A stretch of DNA of 64,000 nt from Orbilia blumenaviensis (taxonomy: Eukaryota > Ascomycota > Orbiliomycetes > Orbiliales > Orbiliaceae), in assembly GCA_036872755.1 (NCBI GenBank), contig JAVHNS010000006.1, positions 1,612,001-1,676,000 of the forward strand, given 5' to 3'. A program made the translations under genes and the position numbers. Shown here piece after piece: positions 12,801 through 24,304 of this stretch (position 1 is its first letter; every line of letters starts with the position of its first letter). Under the pieces are notes generated by a model. It ran no database searches. It was not told where the DNA came from and worked only from the letters and a program-made list of their open reading frames with translations.

Positions 12801-14420
12801 CTGGTGTTGATGGTTTGGATTATGAAAATAATGGGGTTACGAACTCTACGAATAATGGGCTTTGGGGTTCCGATGAGGGTGGTGATGGCGATGGTAGTTA
12901 TTATTCGAGTAATGATGATGTGGGGTCTGGTGGTTTGGGCTCTGGGGGGTTGGATTCTGGAGCGCCGGATCCTGATGGTTCTGACTCTAGTGATTCTAGC
13001 TCAGATGAGGGTTCGGATTTTAGTTCGGATTCGGAGTCTGAGAAGGAAGAAGATGAGGAGGAAGATGAGGAGGAGGAGGAAGATGAGGATGAAGAAGAGG
13101 ATGAAGAAGAGGATGAAGAAGAGGATGAAGAAGAAGAGGAGGAGGAGGAGGATGAAGTTGAAACACCTTCACTACCTAATCCGATATATAACGAAAACTT
13201 GCCCACAGAAACAGAATCCTCAGACGACGACCAAGTTCCACCGCAAAACAAACGCAAGCGAAGACGAGAATATGACGACGAAGAAGAGTCTGAAAAAGAA
13301 TCCGAAGAAGGAGAGTCAGGAATCCCTCAATTCCCCCAATGCAAGCAATACGGAGACTCCTTTTACAATACCACCAACGTCCTCGAACACATAATCAAAT
13401 CAAAGCACTTCAATGAACACTCACCCATCAGCAACTATTCCGCCTGCAACCTCCCTCCAACAATAACCCCTGTCCCCTGCAAAACCTGCAATCTGCAATT
13501 CCTAAACTTATCAAAGCTAGAATACCACTGCGCGTCATTTCACGTTAACAGTGAAATTGGTCTTCGGGATAAGCGGTGTGTTTGCAAAGAGAGGTTTGGG
13601 AGTATAGCTGGGTTTTTGGGGCACTTAGAGAATGGGGAGTGCGAAAGTGGGATTAAAGACAATTGGATCGGGAGGATGGTGGAGAAGGGAATGTTCACTC
13701 CGGAATGGGGTGAGTTATTAAGGATGGGTTTGAAAGGAGAACTTGAATCAACTGTACAGGCTAGTGGTCGGAAGGCGGAATTAGTAGAAGCGGGACCCTC
13801 AGGCAGTGGTACTACTCGTATCCGCACCATCGTTCTAGAGGATGTTAGAAAAGCAGAAGATGAAGGAGCAGAAGCAGAGGGTACGGTAACTCAATATCCT
13901 GAATTTTTTTTTCGCAAGCTAACAAGTAAGATATGAAGCCAGCTCACCACCGTCAGACAGCGCACCCAACGGCGGAGGCGCCAGCAATACCCAGGATATG
14001 GGACAGTTTGATGTAGGGGAGAGCTCAGGACCCCAACAAAACAATACAACAGCTCCCCCATCTAGCTTGACATCAAGTACTGACAACGTCAGTTCGTCCT
14101 CCTCCTCTTCTGGCGGGTTCATCGGCAGCAACAGCAGCTCAAGTAGTTCAGGACTCTCAGGCACCGATGCGCGAGAGTCAGATCCCGAATCAGAGCCTGC
14201 AGAAGATACTATATCCCCTGTAGAGAGGCGCGCTAATTCTAGGAACAGCTGGTATTTTGTGGACGTTGATTCAAAGGAGGATAATGAGACTGTTATACGG
14301 ATTCATCGCTCTGAAGATGTTAATGGTAATGAGGAAGATAGTGATGATGGGGCTGGTGAGCTGGAGTCTTTGTTTGAACGGATTAGAAGGTTTTATTATT
14401 CTTATCGTGATCTTTTTTGA
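9803..14420 (+). CDS. Very large acidic protein with C2H2-like zinc-finger modules
   Basis: An uninterrupted frame of 1377 codons (9803-13936) begins with ATG and continues into a terminal exon. Cys/His clusters of C2H2 type occur at about residues 202-240, 275-330, 505-555, 612-665 and 1175-1270. A classical-looking pair is CPYDGC...H...H followed by CEDCEKFF...H. Between them lie Ser/Asp-rich and Pro-rich low-complexity segments (about 380-460 and 690-880) and an almost pure Glu/Asp run (about 1076-1118). Coding-like Ser/Asn/Asp-rich sequence resumes in another frame at about 13939 and runs to TGA at 14418-14420, so I infer one intron. Two models keep frame: 13881-13938 (GTACGG donor, GCTAAC branch, AAG acceptor) or 13886-13994 (GTAACT donor, CAG acceptor). 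They give 1519 or 1502 aa. The finger pattern suggests nucleic-acid or protein binding, but I do not recognise the family. Confidence 0.72.
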
Positions 14421-15158
14421 TGGGTTTGTGCTTTGGTGGATTCTTTTGTGCTAGTCTTTTTTCTTCCTCTTTTTTGCTCCCGTTCTTCTCCTTTTTCTTT
14501 CTTTATTGGTTATTGTTCATTGTATGATGCATATTATTGGAGTATTGGTTGTGTTAGGTATAGTTATCGGACGTCGTGCAATATCCGGGAATCGTTCAGG
14601 TCGGGGATCAACGCCAGCTAGGCTTCATTCATAGTATGTCTACTCGGAGGCTTTGTTTGCACATTATCTGGGTGTTTAGCAGGGAATTTTTAATTCAATA
14701 TTTCCATACCTGTCATCCTTAGCAGACCTCTGTTTTTTTTTTTGTTTTTTGAAAGGCATATCTGTACATTTATCGACACTTACACCGTCTAGTAGGATAC
14801 TTTGTTCCTCCCTGAGTAGGTATCTACTGGTCTCGTAAAGGATCTACCATATTTTAGAATTTTAACCCAAGTCTAATTCACTACTCATAAAGACAACCAT
14901 ATTTTCATTATATCTTCGGATCTAAGAATGCTGCGTCTCTTGAATTTTATGAGCTCGGGATTTTGACAGGACGCAGTTCGATAATATTTTACTATACCGT
15001 TATTGTATCCACGACCGCATTTTGCCTCCTTTGTAGCCGGATTAACATGGATATCGAACCTATCTAACCAGCCTCAAACCTACCCACTTTCCTCCTTATA
15101 CCCTTAATACTATAGGCCATTTAGGTACACTCCATGTTACACAGCAACTTCAGAATAT
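14421..15158. other. Convergent intergenic region
   Basis: Shared 3' flank of the C2H2-like gene (+) and the NAD synthetase gene (-). T-rich segments (14455-14510, 14730-14750) are probable 3' UTR or polyadenylation sequence. No gene was seen. Confidence 0.5.
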
Positions 15159-17814
15159 TTATTGCAGCTTCTTCTCCCTCTCCGCCTCCACCTTCTCAAT
15201 CTGTTCCAAAGCAGCATCGATCTTCTTCCACGGCCAGGAAAATCTAGGGTACAAGAACGGTCGTAGATCGTATCTGTTATCATCCGGTGAGTACTGTTCC
15301 GCATGGTATGATGGTGTCAAAGTCGTCTGCTTATGACGGTTGATAGCGTAGTAGAAGAAGAAATTCTTTGTTTTTGTTGCGATCTGTGGTTGTTAGTTTT
15401 TAGCATGCTGTCTTGATTTGCTTGTTTGATATACCGCGTCCACGAGGAAAGGGGAAAGAAACTCACTTCCGACGGCGTCAATCTCGGATACCAAACGTGT
15501 AATAACCTCGTGAACATCGCGTAAGGTCCACACTTCTCCACCTTCCTCAACCTCCCAAAGACACTAAGCTCATCATACGTCATGCCCATATCCGCCTCAT
15601 CACTCTGTACGTACTCCTTGGTAATAGGTTCCAACTCCGCGGTAGGCGTCGCGGTCAAAAACTCATGGAGTATAGGAATCTCGAATTGATCTCTAGCGTA
15701 TGCTATGAATCTTTTCAAATCCGTTTTTGAAATACCACCGATGGGGTTTATATCCGCGCTTGAACAGTCGTATTTTGTGAGGTAGCCGCGAAGACATTCG
15801 TCTACGTTTGCGCTTCCTAGGACTAAAAGACCGCCTTCGAAGCCGCGGACCCAGGGGAGGAGTTGGGCGAAGAGGTAGGCTATTACCATGCGTAGTCTGG
15901 CTTGGATGTTTTGTAAAGCCAGATTCTCGGTTTTTGTACCCCCGTGAACGAAGAATTTTGGTTTCTTGTTAGTCACGAAGGCGAAGAGTTCCCTAACCGC
16001 CGTGACTAGAGTGTCCATGTTCAGATCAACGTGATAAGCACCGATTGCTTCCGCAAACTCTTTCGCGCGAGACCGAGTTTCTGCGCTAGAGTTCTCGGTC
16101 CCCATGAAACAGGTGTGGAAGATACGGTTTGCTAGTTCTTGTGGGGTTTCGGGAAGGAAAGTTGGGTCCTTTGTGATCTTTTGGACGTCGGAGATTACTT
16201 GTTTGTCTTTTCTTTCGATGGCTTCGATGACTAGTCGACACATTGAATGGACGATTGTGGCGGTTGCACAGCTGTCGATTCCTCCGCTCAGTGGGAGGAA
16301 GAAACCGGCTGTTCCTGATCGTCGGAGGTAGTCCCATAGCCAGCATGCCGGTCCAAGAGCGATTTCCTCCTCTGGGGTGTGATACCGAACCTGGATCTCC
16401 GGTGAAGGTCCAATACCCGGATGAATAAACTCCCCGCCCTTCGATAAAGCCTTCGACGCCTCGACTCTTGTGTAAACCTTGCTGTTGCTAACGGCCTGCA
16501 AACCCCTAGATGGCGCGAACCTAAAGCTTCGGACTTCCTCAAGATCGACGGTGGCGGTTACGACCTCTACATCGTTCAACGAGAATTGAGTTCCCTGTGC
16601 TACTACTTTTCCGTTGATAATGATCATTGCGCAACCGTCGTAGTATAGCCTGTCGCCGTCACATCCTTGTTGGTTGGAGTATAGGTATATTCCGCCGTGC
16701 TGTAGAGTCGCATTTCGTATCAATTCGATTCGAGTATTCAATTTCCTCAGCTCATGATGACTCCCGCTGGAATTGGTAACAACTTCAACACCATCAAGTC
16801 CCATAGGTATATGTGGACTATCCGGCGTAAACAGTTCCTCGCATGTCTCGGCTCCAATACAGCTATCCGGGGTCGATATAACCGCATCACCGAATAACAC
16901 TTGGGATTGTCCTGTAATCTCCGTGATCATTCGTGGGAGGTAATACATCTCCGTATGGCGAGGGCGGGACCATGGTGTGAAATACCGCATTTCACGGTAG
17001 TTCCCGTCGTTGGCGAGCCAGATTTTGGGACGAATAAGCAGGATTTTGCGGTTCAGAGCGATCATGCGGCAGTTGTAGCGGACGTTTTTGTGTCCTACTG
17101 GCCTGTTTTTTTTTTTTATTCGAAAGGTTAATAATGGTGGTTGTAAAATTTGAGGGTTTGGGGAGGGGTAAGACGTACATTCCGATGTCGAGAATGATGT
17201 CTTGACACTCCTCGTGGTTTATGATTCTGCCGAACATCTCCCATGAGTGGAGGTAGGTATCGCCTTCATCGTGGATATTAGCCTATGACCTAAATATAAA
17301 AGATGGAAGAATAATAATATCGAAGATAGCATACGTACCCTCTAGGAAATGATCCAGACACCCATATCCACTTTAAATCCCCAGGATCCATAAAGTTACC
17401 AACCCGCACCTCTTTAATAAAATAACAAAATCTACGAAAACTGAAATAAAAGTATTGTCAAAGAAAATGCTAAGTAACATACGTTATCTCCAACTCCGGA
17501 CCGACACGCAACGAAGCCCCCGCAGCTTTCGCCAGGCGAATACTCTCGATAATTCGTTCGGCATTGCCCTCAAAATCTAGGGCCCACTGGTTTAGCGAGC
17601 TGTGTGTGTCACCGAATATAATAATGTGGTGTTAGTGAGAGGCCCAGTACAGTAACGTTTCAAGTCGACGAATCAACGTCTGACTGCATATGCATGATCT
17701 CAATTGCAGTTTGCATCTCGCATTTTGCATTTTGCAATTTTGCAGTCTAACTGGGGAGATCATATAATATGGTATATATACGTACCAAGTCGCAAGGGTA
17801 GTGAGATGGCCCAT
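15159..17814 (-). CDS. QNS1: Glutamine-dependent NAD+ synthetase
   Basis: Last step of NAD+ synthesis: deamido-NAD, ATP and glutamine are converted to NAD+. Six exons (17814-17786, 17599-17483, 17370-17339, 17263-17179, 17102-15467, 15383-15159) sum to 2124 nt, 707 aa, the normal length for the eukaryotic enzyme. The N-terminal nitrilase-like glutaminase domain shows the Glu-Lys-Cys triad: Glu in GPELEIT (about 45), Lys in [11 protein letters not shown] (about 92) and Cys in [11 protein letters not shown] (about 169). The C-terminal synthetase domain has the PP-loop LSGGIDS (about 360) and the deamido-NAD/ATP-binding stretch [18 protein letters not shown]. The start [10 protein letters not shown] matches the family N-terminus. 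The fourth intron must end at the AAG before GDTYLHSW, because the nearer AG would create a stop. It shares a 455-bp divergent promoter region with the gene at 18270. Confidence 0.95.
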
Positions 17815-18269
17815 ATCGGATAACCGTATTTTTCGATATCGATGTATACGTATCTTTCAACAAAAAAGACGCCGACGTCTAGGAATGTTGTTTGGGTTGA
17901 GTTTGGTATGACTCCTTAGATGATCGCTAGTAACTACTAGCTACTTAACTAGCCCCGGCTGTCGGTATCGATAAACAAGTGCAGTCTTACTTTAGCTGGT
18001 TGCGTAGCATGCGCATGGTGGTTGGTGGGAACGTCAAGTTATCGCTCAGGAAGCACAAGTAGTGGGGGATTTCCAGATGAGGTTTAGCCTCTCCCTCTCC
18101 ATCCTCCTAGGCCTTTCTCCATTGCATCGGCATCGGCATAAGCGAGCCCGCCGCCCGTCCACTCTCTTCTCGCTCTTCCCTCCAATCCCCCCCCTGAAAA
18201 AAAACGGCTGCACCTCGAAATCCACTTAAATTTCATATTATAAAAGCATCCTCACCCACAAATATTATC
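17815..18269. other. Divergent promoter region between NAD synthetase and F-box-like gene
   Basis: 455 bp between two divergent start codons. It contains a C-rich block (18185-18194), an A run, and TATAAAAG at 18239-18246, 24 nt before the ATG at 18270. No further gene. Confidence 0.5.
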
Positions 18270-19154
18270 ATGCCGACCACAATCACCGCCCTCCCCACCG
18301 AACTCCACGAACAAATCCTCCACCATCTCCCATGGCACGACCACTTCCTCGCCGCCAGCGTCCTCCCACTCTGGTCATCCCTCTTACAAACCACCCCATT
18401 CCGTCAGAAGAGACATTACGATGACCTTCGAAATTTCTGGCATTTCACGCCATCAAGCTGTATTTCAAACCTTATCTTCAACCGTATTACTCCAAAACGT
18501 CGGGATGTTAAGGATGTGGTTTCGAAATTACATTTACATGCGTTGTTGGATCGGTGTGCGATGGAGGTTTGTTTGGAGAGAGGCGGGAAGGTGAAGGTTG
18601 TGATGAATATTCCGAAGCCTGAGCAGGTTTATCCGCACAATGTTACTGTTTCACAAAAGAAGGGTGGTGGAGGGGTTGGAGGGGTTGAACAAAGAGTGAT
18701 CGTATTAGGAGGAGGAGGAGAAGTGGAAGTAGAAGAAGTGGAAGAGAAAGGATCGATTCACTCCGACTTCTCATCATCCGACGACCACGAATTACTGGTC
18801 ACATCCTACAACATCACTTCCTCCCCTCTACTCCTCTCAGACACGGTGGTCTATGCGATAGGTCCATACAAAGATTATCCTATATTTGACGACCGTTTCG
18901 CGCGCCCACCGCATAGTTCGGAAGTCTACAGTAACACAACAGTGCATTTTAGAGTGCCGCTGGAATATCCCGAGTTATTAGGGAATGAGAAGCCGCAGAG
19001 TTTGATGGGTATGGTAGAGGATATTGTGAGTTATATGAATGTGTGTTTTGAGGCGGATAGGCATGCTGAGTGGATGAGGGCGACGTTTATTGGGTTTGGG
19101 AGGATACATCATACGGATGAGGTGCATTTTGAGATTCGATATGGGGCGAAGTAG
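18270..19154 (+). CDS. F-box-like protein, intronless
   Basis: A single-exon frame of 294 aa ending in TAG. Residues about 6-45 fit a degenerate F-box: LPTELHEQILHHLPWHDHFLAASV, followed by W/S/L positions and FRQKRHYDDLRNFWHF. F-box proteins recruit substrates to SCF ubiquitin ligases through Skp1. The middle (about 130-180) is a Gly/Glu/Val-rich low-complexity insert. The C-terminal part (about 180-294) has no recognised repeat; this layout resembles lineage-expanded short fungal F-box proteins of unknown substrate. Codon use shifts from C-ending at the 5' end to T/G-ending later. Confidence 0.7.
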   Translation: MPTTITALPTELHEQILHHLPWHDHFLAASVLPLWSSLLQTTPFRQKRHYDDLRNFWHFTPSSCISNLIFNRITPKRRDVKDVVSKLHLHALLDRCAMEVCLERGGKVKVVMNIPKPEQVYPHNVTVSQKKGGGGVGGVEQRVIVLGGGGEVEVEEVEEKGSIHSDFSSSDDHELLVTSYNITSSPLLLSDTVVYAIGPYKDYPIFDDRFARPPHSSEVYSNTTVHFRVPLEYPELLGNEKPQSLMGMVEDIVSYMNVCFEADRHAEWMRATFIGFGRIHHTDEVHFEIRYGAK

Positions 19155-19525
19155 TCGATATTATTATCGCCATAGGCTCTAAGGTAAGTTTAGGAGTTTT
19201 TTTTTGTATTTGTGGATCTCGGCATTTTTTTAGCGTAAAAAAAAAAAGGATGGCGTAGTTCGATTCGACTTTTTTATGATGGTTCTAAGGGTAAGGCTAT
19301 ATACAAGATCTCTCTATCTCTCTCGGATCGATGATATCGATATGGAAATAACAATAAAATGGAAAAAAATATATAAAAAAATAATGAGGGAATATAGATG
19401 AAAATTTAAATACATGAAACTTCGTCTCCAAAATACCCCGTAATAAAAAAAGTATCCAAAACGCCGGCTCGCTTTCACTTCAAACAAAATGAATACCATA
19501 CCATACTCCCACTCCATTGACTAGT
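19155..19525. other. Convergent intergenic region, AT-rich
   Basis: 371 bp of A/T-rich 3' flank shared by the genes at 18270 and 19526. It contains A and T homopolymers and no supported coding region. Confidence 0.5.
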
Positions 19526-21058
19526 CTATTCAGCTCTTCTTTCGGCGCCTCCCTCAAAGAGCGCTGCATACTCTAGCAGTAGCCGATAGGTGTAGATGGT
19601 CATATCAATCGGCCTCAGGGCCTTCTTCGCCCACGCCTGTCCTCCCATGGCGATCTGTTCACCATATTTAATACCCTTGTCGTCATGTGCAAAGTAATCC
19701 AATGCACTCTCCAGCTCTTCCATCCCCAAGCTGACGGGAATGTAGTGCACCCATGGTACCAGCCTATCATCGTGCCACTGCTCAAACATCGTCTGTTTGA
19801 AAACAAGACAGTTGCTAAGCAGTAGTCGATAGTATCGTCCAGAATACCCATTCCCATCAAGATCCATTGCGAACTTGTATTCAAACCCGGTAGTTGGCGG
19901 ATCAATGGGGACTAGTCCAACAAGCTCCTGGAGTTTCTCACAGAACCCGTCGCACTGAACGTATCTCGAAAACCCAATGTTGAACATAGAATTGTTTCCG
20001 AACTTCTCAACGAACCGGATACGGTGGTTTCGTTTCCATGCTGTTTCCGTAAACCAGGATCCAGTCGACCATCCCTTCCAGTACATCTGTGGCTTCTTGT
20101 CGGTGTAATTTTTGGAATCGACGGTTTTGGCGTCGCCGATATAATGCCAGTCGACGTAGTCGAGGCCGGGTGTTAGCAAATCAGCCATGGTGCTCATGCT
20201 GGTCGTGCTGAAAAACGGGATAACATTTCTAGTGGCTCGAAAGTTGGAGGGAGAGCTGAAGAAGCCGTGTTGGTTGCGTGCTTCCGGGTGTAGACATATA
20301 TCCAGTGCATCCGCAGGGTTTTCGACATATTGGACCTTTCCGGTATCTCTTTTCACTTTATTTTTTTGAGAAGAAAAGTTGCATTTGCCAGAAAGGATTT
20401 CCCATGCGTCCTTTGATGCGAAGTCCTCCATTGTCGCCTTGTTGCTGTCCCTAAGATGGTCGTAGCCAACGATTCGTGGTTCATCCAGCCAGTTTAGAAG
20501 GATATCCATGTCCGGAAGCTGGTCGACGATATCCTCGATGCTGTTTTTGAATTGTTCTCCACAGTCCACGAATTTTCCATCACGGATCCTGACGGTTTCA
20601 AAGGCATCCGCAGCCTCCTGCCATGCTTTCACCCGTCTATTAAGATCGAAAGGCGAGATAGAACGGAACGGAGAAATCCGTTCTTCAATCATATCATAAT
20701 CATCGATAACACTAGAATTGTGCGCCAGAGCGTAACGGACCCATTTCGAGAAACCGGGTGGAGGATCGCGTGAATACCGCTTTCTATAGGCTTTTATGGC
20801 TTCCTCTGGAGTTTTCGACTGGCGGTTGACGAAAGCTTGATGTTTGCGATGGTTCTGCAGGATGAGTTTCTCGATTGGGTGGGATGCCGTAACGGTGTTT
20901 GAGATATAAGCGGCCTCCGAGGAAAGCACTTGAAACAGGTAAGTGCGAATATGCAGGAACAGACCGATGATGAGGCACACCAGAAGGAAGGACCTGAGGG
21001 AATACGGCTTCGAGATGCGATAGGGCACCATGAAGGCGGCTTTCGGGGTGATCATCAT
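19526..21058 (-). CDS. CAP10-like (GT90) glycosyltransferase, type II membrane protein
   Basis: A single exon of 510 aa. An N-terminal hydrophobic segment (about residues 22-42) after a short basic cytoplasmic tail indicates a type II Golgi or ER membrane anchor. The lumenal part carries features of the CAP10/GT90 family (Cryptococcus capsule-associated protein, POGLUT-like enzymes): DYVDWHYIGDAK, then KPQMYWKGWSTGSWF, then YKFAMDLDGNGYSGRYYRLL followed by NCLVFKQTMFEQWHDDRLVPWVHYIPV. These correspond to the nucleotide-sugar-binding and acceptor regions of that fold. The donor is typically UDP-xylose or UDP-glucose in the family; the actual substrate cannot be told here. ATG at 21058 is the first of three close Met codons (21058, 21055 and about 21031), so the exact start is uncertain. 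The stop is TAG. Confidence 0.85.
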   Translation of the reverse strand: MMITPKAAFMVPYRISKPYSLRSFLLVCLIIGLFLHIRTYLFQVLSSEAAYISNTVTASHPIEKLILQNHRKHQAFVNRQSKTPEEAIKAYRKRYSRDPPPGFSKWVRYALAHNSSVIDDYDMIEERISPFRSISPFDLNRRVKAWQEAADAFETVRIRDGKFVDCGEQFKNSIEDIVDQLPDMDILLNWLDEPRIVGYDHLRDSNKATMEDFASKDAWEILSGKCNFSSQKNKVKRDTGKVQYVENPADALDICLHPEARNQHGFFSSPSNFRATRNVIPFFSTTSMSTMADLLTPGLDYVDWHYIGDAKTVDSKNYTDKKPQMYWKGWSTGSWFTETAWKRNHRIRFVEKFGNNSMFNIGFSRYVQCDGFCEKLQELVGLVPIDPPTTGFEYKFAMDLDGNGYSGRYYRLLLSNCLVFKQTMFEQWHDDRLVPWVHYIPVSLGMEELESALDYFAHDDKGIKYGEQIAMGGQAWAKKALRPIDMTIYTYRLLLEYAALFEGGAERRAE

Positions 21059-24000
21059 TATCCTCTTAAGGTCTTTCCAGACTATTTCCTTTTTGTATTT
21101 TTATTTTAAATGTCCCGGGATGTCGAACCGAATCGAATTCCCAATGTAAAGCTGCCTACGGTGTTACCTAATACTCGAAGTAGAGTAAAAAAAGTTAAGG
21201 GCTCAAAGGGCCTAAAACAGGTAAAACCAGCAGCAGGTAAGGTCCGCCCAAGAGGAAATGGATTGACAGCGAAGGCTGCTTGGCGAGACGGTCACTTTCT
21301 TCTTTGTTCGTTTTCCTTTCCCAGCGCCGTGGTACCGGTTTGAGAGGGAAAAAAAAAAGAGGGAAAGGCAATGCAAGCTGTGTCGATCGATAATCAGGAG
21401 CCGGTTGGGGATTCTGCCAGCAGCTGGAGTCGAGACATTAAAATACTAGATGCCCCCCGGGTGAGCAGAAGAAGAAGAAGCTCAATAGGAAGAGGAAGAA
21501 GGGATAGAGGAGGAAGGAAGGAAGGAAGGAAGGAGAAGAGGACAAGGGAGGGGGGAGCAGGAGAGGAAGGGATTGTCCAGCGGGCGGGAGGGCGTCAGCC
21601 CATTATAAGTGCATGCGCTGTAGTTACATCAGCTCATACCTATTCACTTCGTATTCGGCCTCTGCCAATATCTTAATATACTACTATAAGACTATACCAG
21701 ACCGGTACCAAACGGCACTATCCTATGCTATACTACGATCAATTCATCCAATCAAATGATACCCTTTTTGCTGCATTGCTGCTGTGGCTCTTCTTGCGAT
21801 TGCAACCATGGTTATGTCTGGCAAGTAAAATCGTTAAACTATCGAATCGAAAACCACCACCAAAGAAGTCTGAAAATCCAAAATGAACCCTTTCCTGCAA
21901 TAATGCGCGGTCGGGCTAACTAATCCAGCTGGCAGCTAACTAACAATACCCCATTCATTCATTCATGCAGATTTCGCCAGGGGTAGAGAAGGGTTGGCGG
22001 TGGGTAAGTGGGCCAGCTGCAGTGGGGTTCTCAGTTCTCAGGGCTGGCACTAGTCAGGAACTAGTACTACTAAACCGCTTAGGTTGCTTCTGTTAGTGGG
22101 ATGTGGGACTTGAACTTTAACTTGCACAAAAGCGAAATCGTTTGGGCTGCATGGCGCGGAAAGGACGGGAATCGATGCCTGTTAAAAAAAAAAAAATACA
22201 TCTTCCTTTCCTTCCTTTCCCTGAATCAGGGACGGGAGCCTCGAGCTCGAGGGAGGAACGGGGACGGGTGCCAAGCTGGTATCGATGTTATCATATTCCG
22301 GCTGGCCGCCGGTTTGGAGATGCTTGGATTGAAAATAAATGGCGTGCCCTTTTTGCTGCAGGTCATGGGCGTAGCTACGGACCAGATATTAGAGGCCGAT
22401 ATGGCGTTTTACACGGCAGGTATGTGCCGACGTATAACTAGTGCTCTATAGCTATAGTTATTCACCAGTATTCATATATTTATATATTCATATACTCACT
22501 AAAAGTCTTGCTATCAACTAAGGATATTAATATTGTTTTCGAGTGCGATATCGATATCAAAATAAAATTAAGTAAAATGATATCAGATGCCGTCTTCCTT
22601 GGCAGCTGCAGCACGTTCCGGGTTGCATCGATAACCGGCCCATTTGAATTTAATTTACTGACTTCCACCTTCCCAGACGGTATACACAATATACTAGTAT
22701 CTAGAGGACACTCGGATTAACCTACTAAAGTGCAATCTACTGTTCTACCAGTATCCGTAAAGTAGTACTTACTAAATAAATGACCGGTCGTTGCCATCTG
22801 TCGCACTTAGTAATACCAAGTTCTCAGGTTGGCAATCAATTCCGTGGCTCTCCAATCAATCTGCACGCCACGCTATAGCCTTTCTTGTTCACTATATTCT
22901 CGGTTGGTTTTCACCGGATCAGAGGGGTCCCCTGCCTTTCTTTGCATCCTATAACGACATCGATATCGAGAGCGAAAAGGTGACCAGGGGCGCCCGGGTA
23001 TTATATGAAACATAGACATGTCCGCCATCCCAGGTTTTGTTGCGTAACCCCGTGGTGGCCGTGGTTGTGACCAGGCGGTGGTGGCGAGGATTCGGCGGGA
23101 GGCTCTGGTTGTAATGATTTTTTTATATTGCCTTCTACGATTGCATGTATTGAAGCTGCAGGATCGATGGCGAATCGGTATCGATATTATCATATCGCGG
23201 CGATACGGTGAGGGAGTTCGACATCAAGATAGTTCAGTACTTGCTACCCAGATCGGCATTGTTATCGATTCGGTTCCTCTCGAACCTCGCATGCAGGATA
23301 ATCAGAACAAACAGATCGATGGATGGATGATAGCGCCAAGAATCACGACAAGCTCCACAGCCTAAACTCAACTGCAACTGTTCTCCAGGTCCTCACTTCG
23401 AGATGTCCGCGTGTCCTCTCAGGGACCAGGTCACTTGTTATACCATAGAAAAGAGGCCCCCAAGAACTAGCAACAAGGGAAAGAAAAGATAGGATGAATA
23501 ATTTTGTTTCACCCCATCCCCCTGTCCCCGAAATCCACCACCCAAAATCCAACTTTTTCTAGAAGGCTGGCCATGACCACTCCACTATAGCTACCACCAT
23601 AACTTCTTACGAAAAAGTTATTGAGCACGTTCTCAACTGGATGATGAGGAAGACGCAATCACGGAATATTCCGTATGCATCTTGCCCCCCCCCTTCCGGT
23701 TCTTTGTTTTTCGCTTGGCGTTTCGATGATATACTGGGATAAGCGAGTGGGTTCAGGCACTACGGACCGGAGCTGAGAATAGAACCCTTTTTTTCTTTGG
23801 ATCTTAGGAATTCTGCATATATAGTAGCGCTGCCGGTTACTCGCTATTGGGTGGGATTCTGTAACCGGTTCTATAGTAGTTATTTTTTATGATGAGTCAG
23901 GATGCGTGGCATGGTTGGAGTACGTATGTGTGTATAAAAGATGAGGCGGTTTGTTAATTGTTTTTCGTTCATGCTGTTGTGAAGTCGTGATCAAATGATC

Positions 24001-24304
24001 GTTGATACATATTGGATTATATCGACATGGGAATCTGGAAAATAGATGCATTCAATCCGGGGACGAGGTGGTTATTTTTCGCTGAGAAAGATATCGACGG
24101 AGAGTAATTGATTAATTAATTGCGGTGGTTTATGCAGTCTTTGCATGATCTTGTCCGATAGACTTTTATCTTTTTCGCCTTTTGATTCGTATTATACTAC
24201 CGTCTATGGCATTATTATTATCGTCGACGCAATGCAGCGCCTGGGTATGAAACAAGCGTTTTTTGTCTGTTCATGTTTCCGATCTCAAGTCCGCTTCTTT
24301 GTGC
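21059..24304. other. Gene-poor region, 3.2 kb
   Basis: No gene could be supported. Several short open frames lack recognisable domains or plausible splice structure. It holds a purine-rich AGGA repeat at 21511-21535, an A run at about 22182, a C10 run at about 23685, and many ATCGAT/GATATC palindromes, including a related pair of 25-mers at 22278-22302 and 23177-23201. Confidence 0.45.
21511..21535. repeat. (GGAA)n microsatellite
   Basis: About five tandem GGAA units inside a longer purine-only tract. Confidence 0.8.

Noticed and set aside
12901..13257. Poly-Ser open frame on the minus strand
   Set aside because: Antisense of the Glu/Asp tract of the large C2H2-like gene; a composition artefact.
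21110..22441. Short frames upstream of the glycosyltransferase, including two overlapping ~100-codon frames
   Set aside because: No recognisable domain, no plausible splice structure, interrupted by homopolymers and low-complexity sequence.
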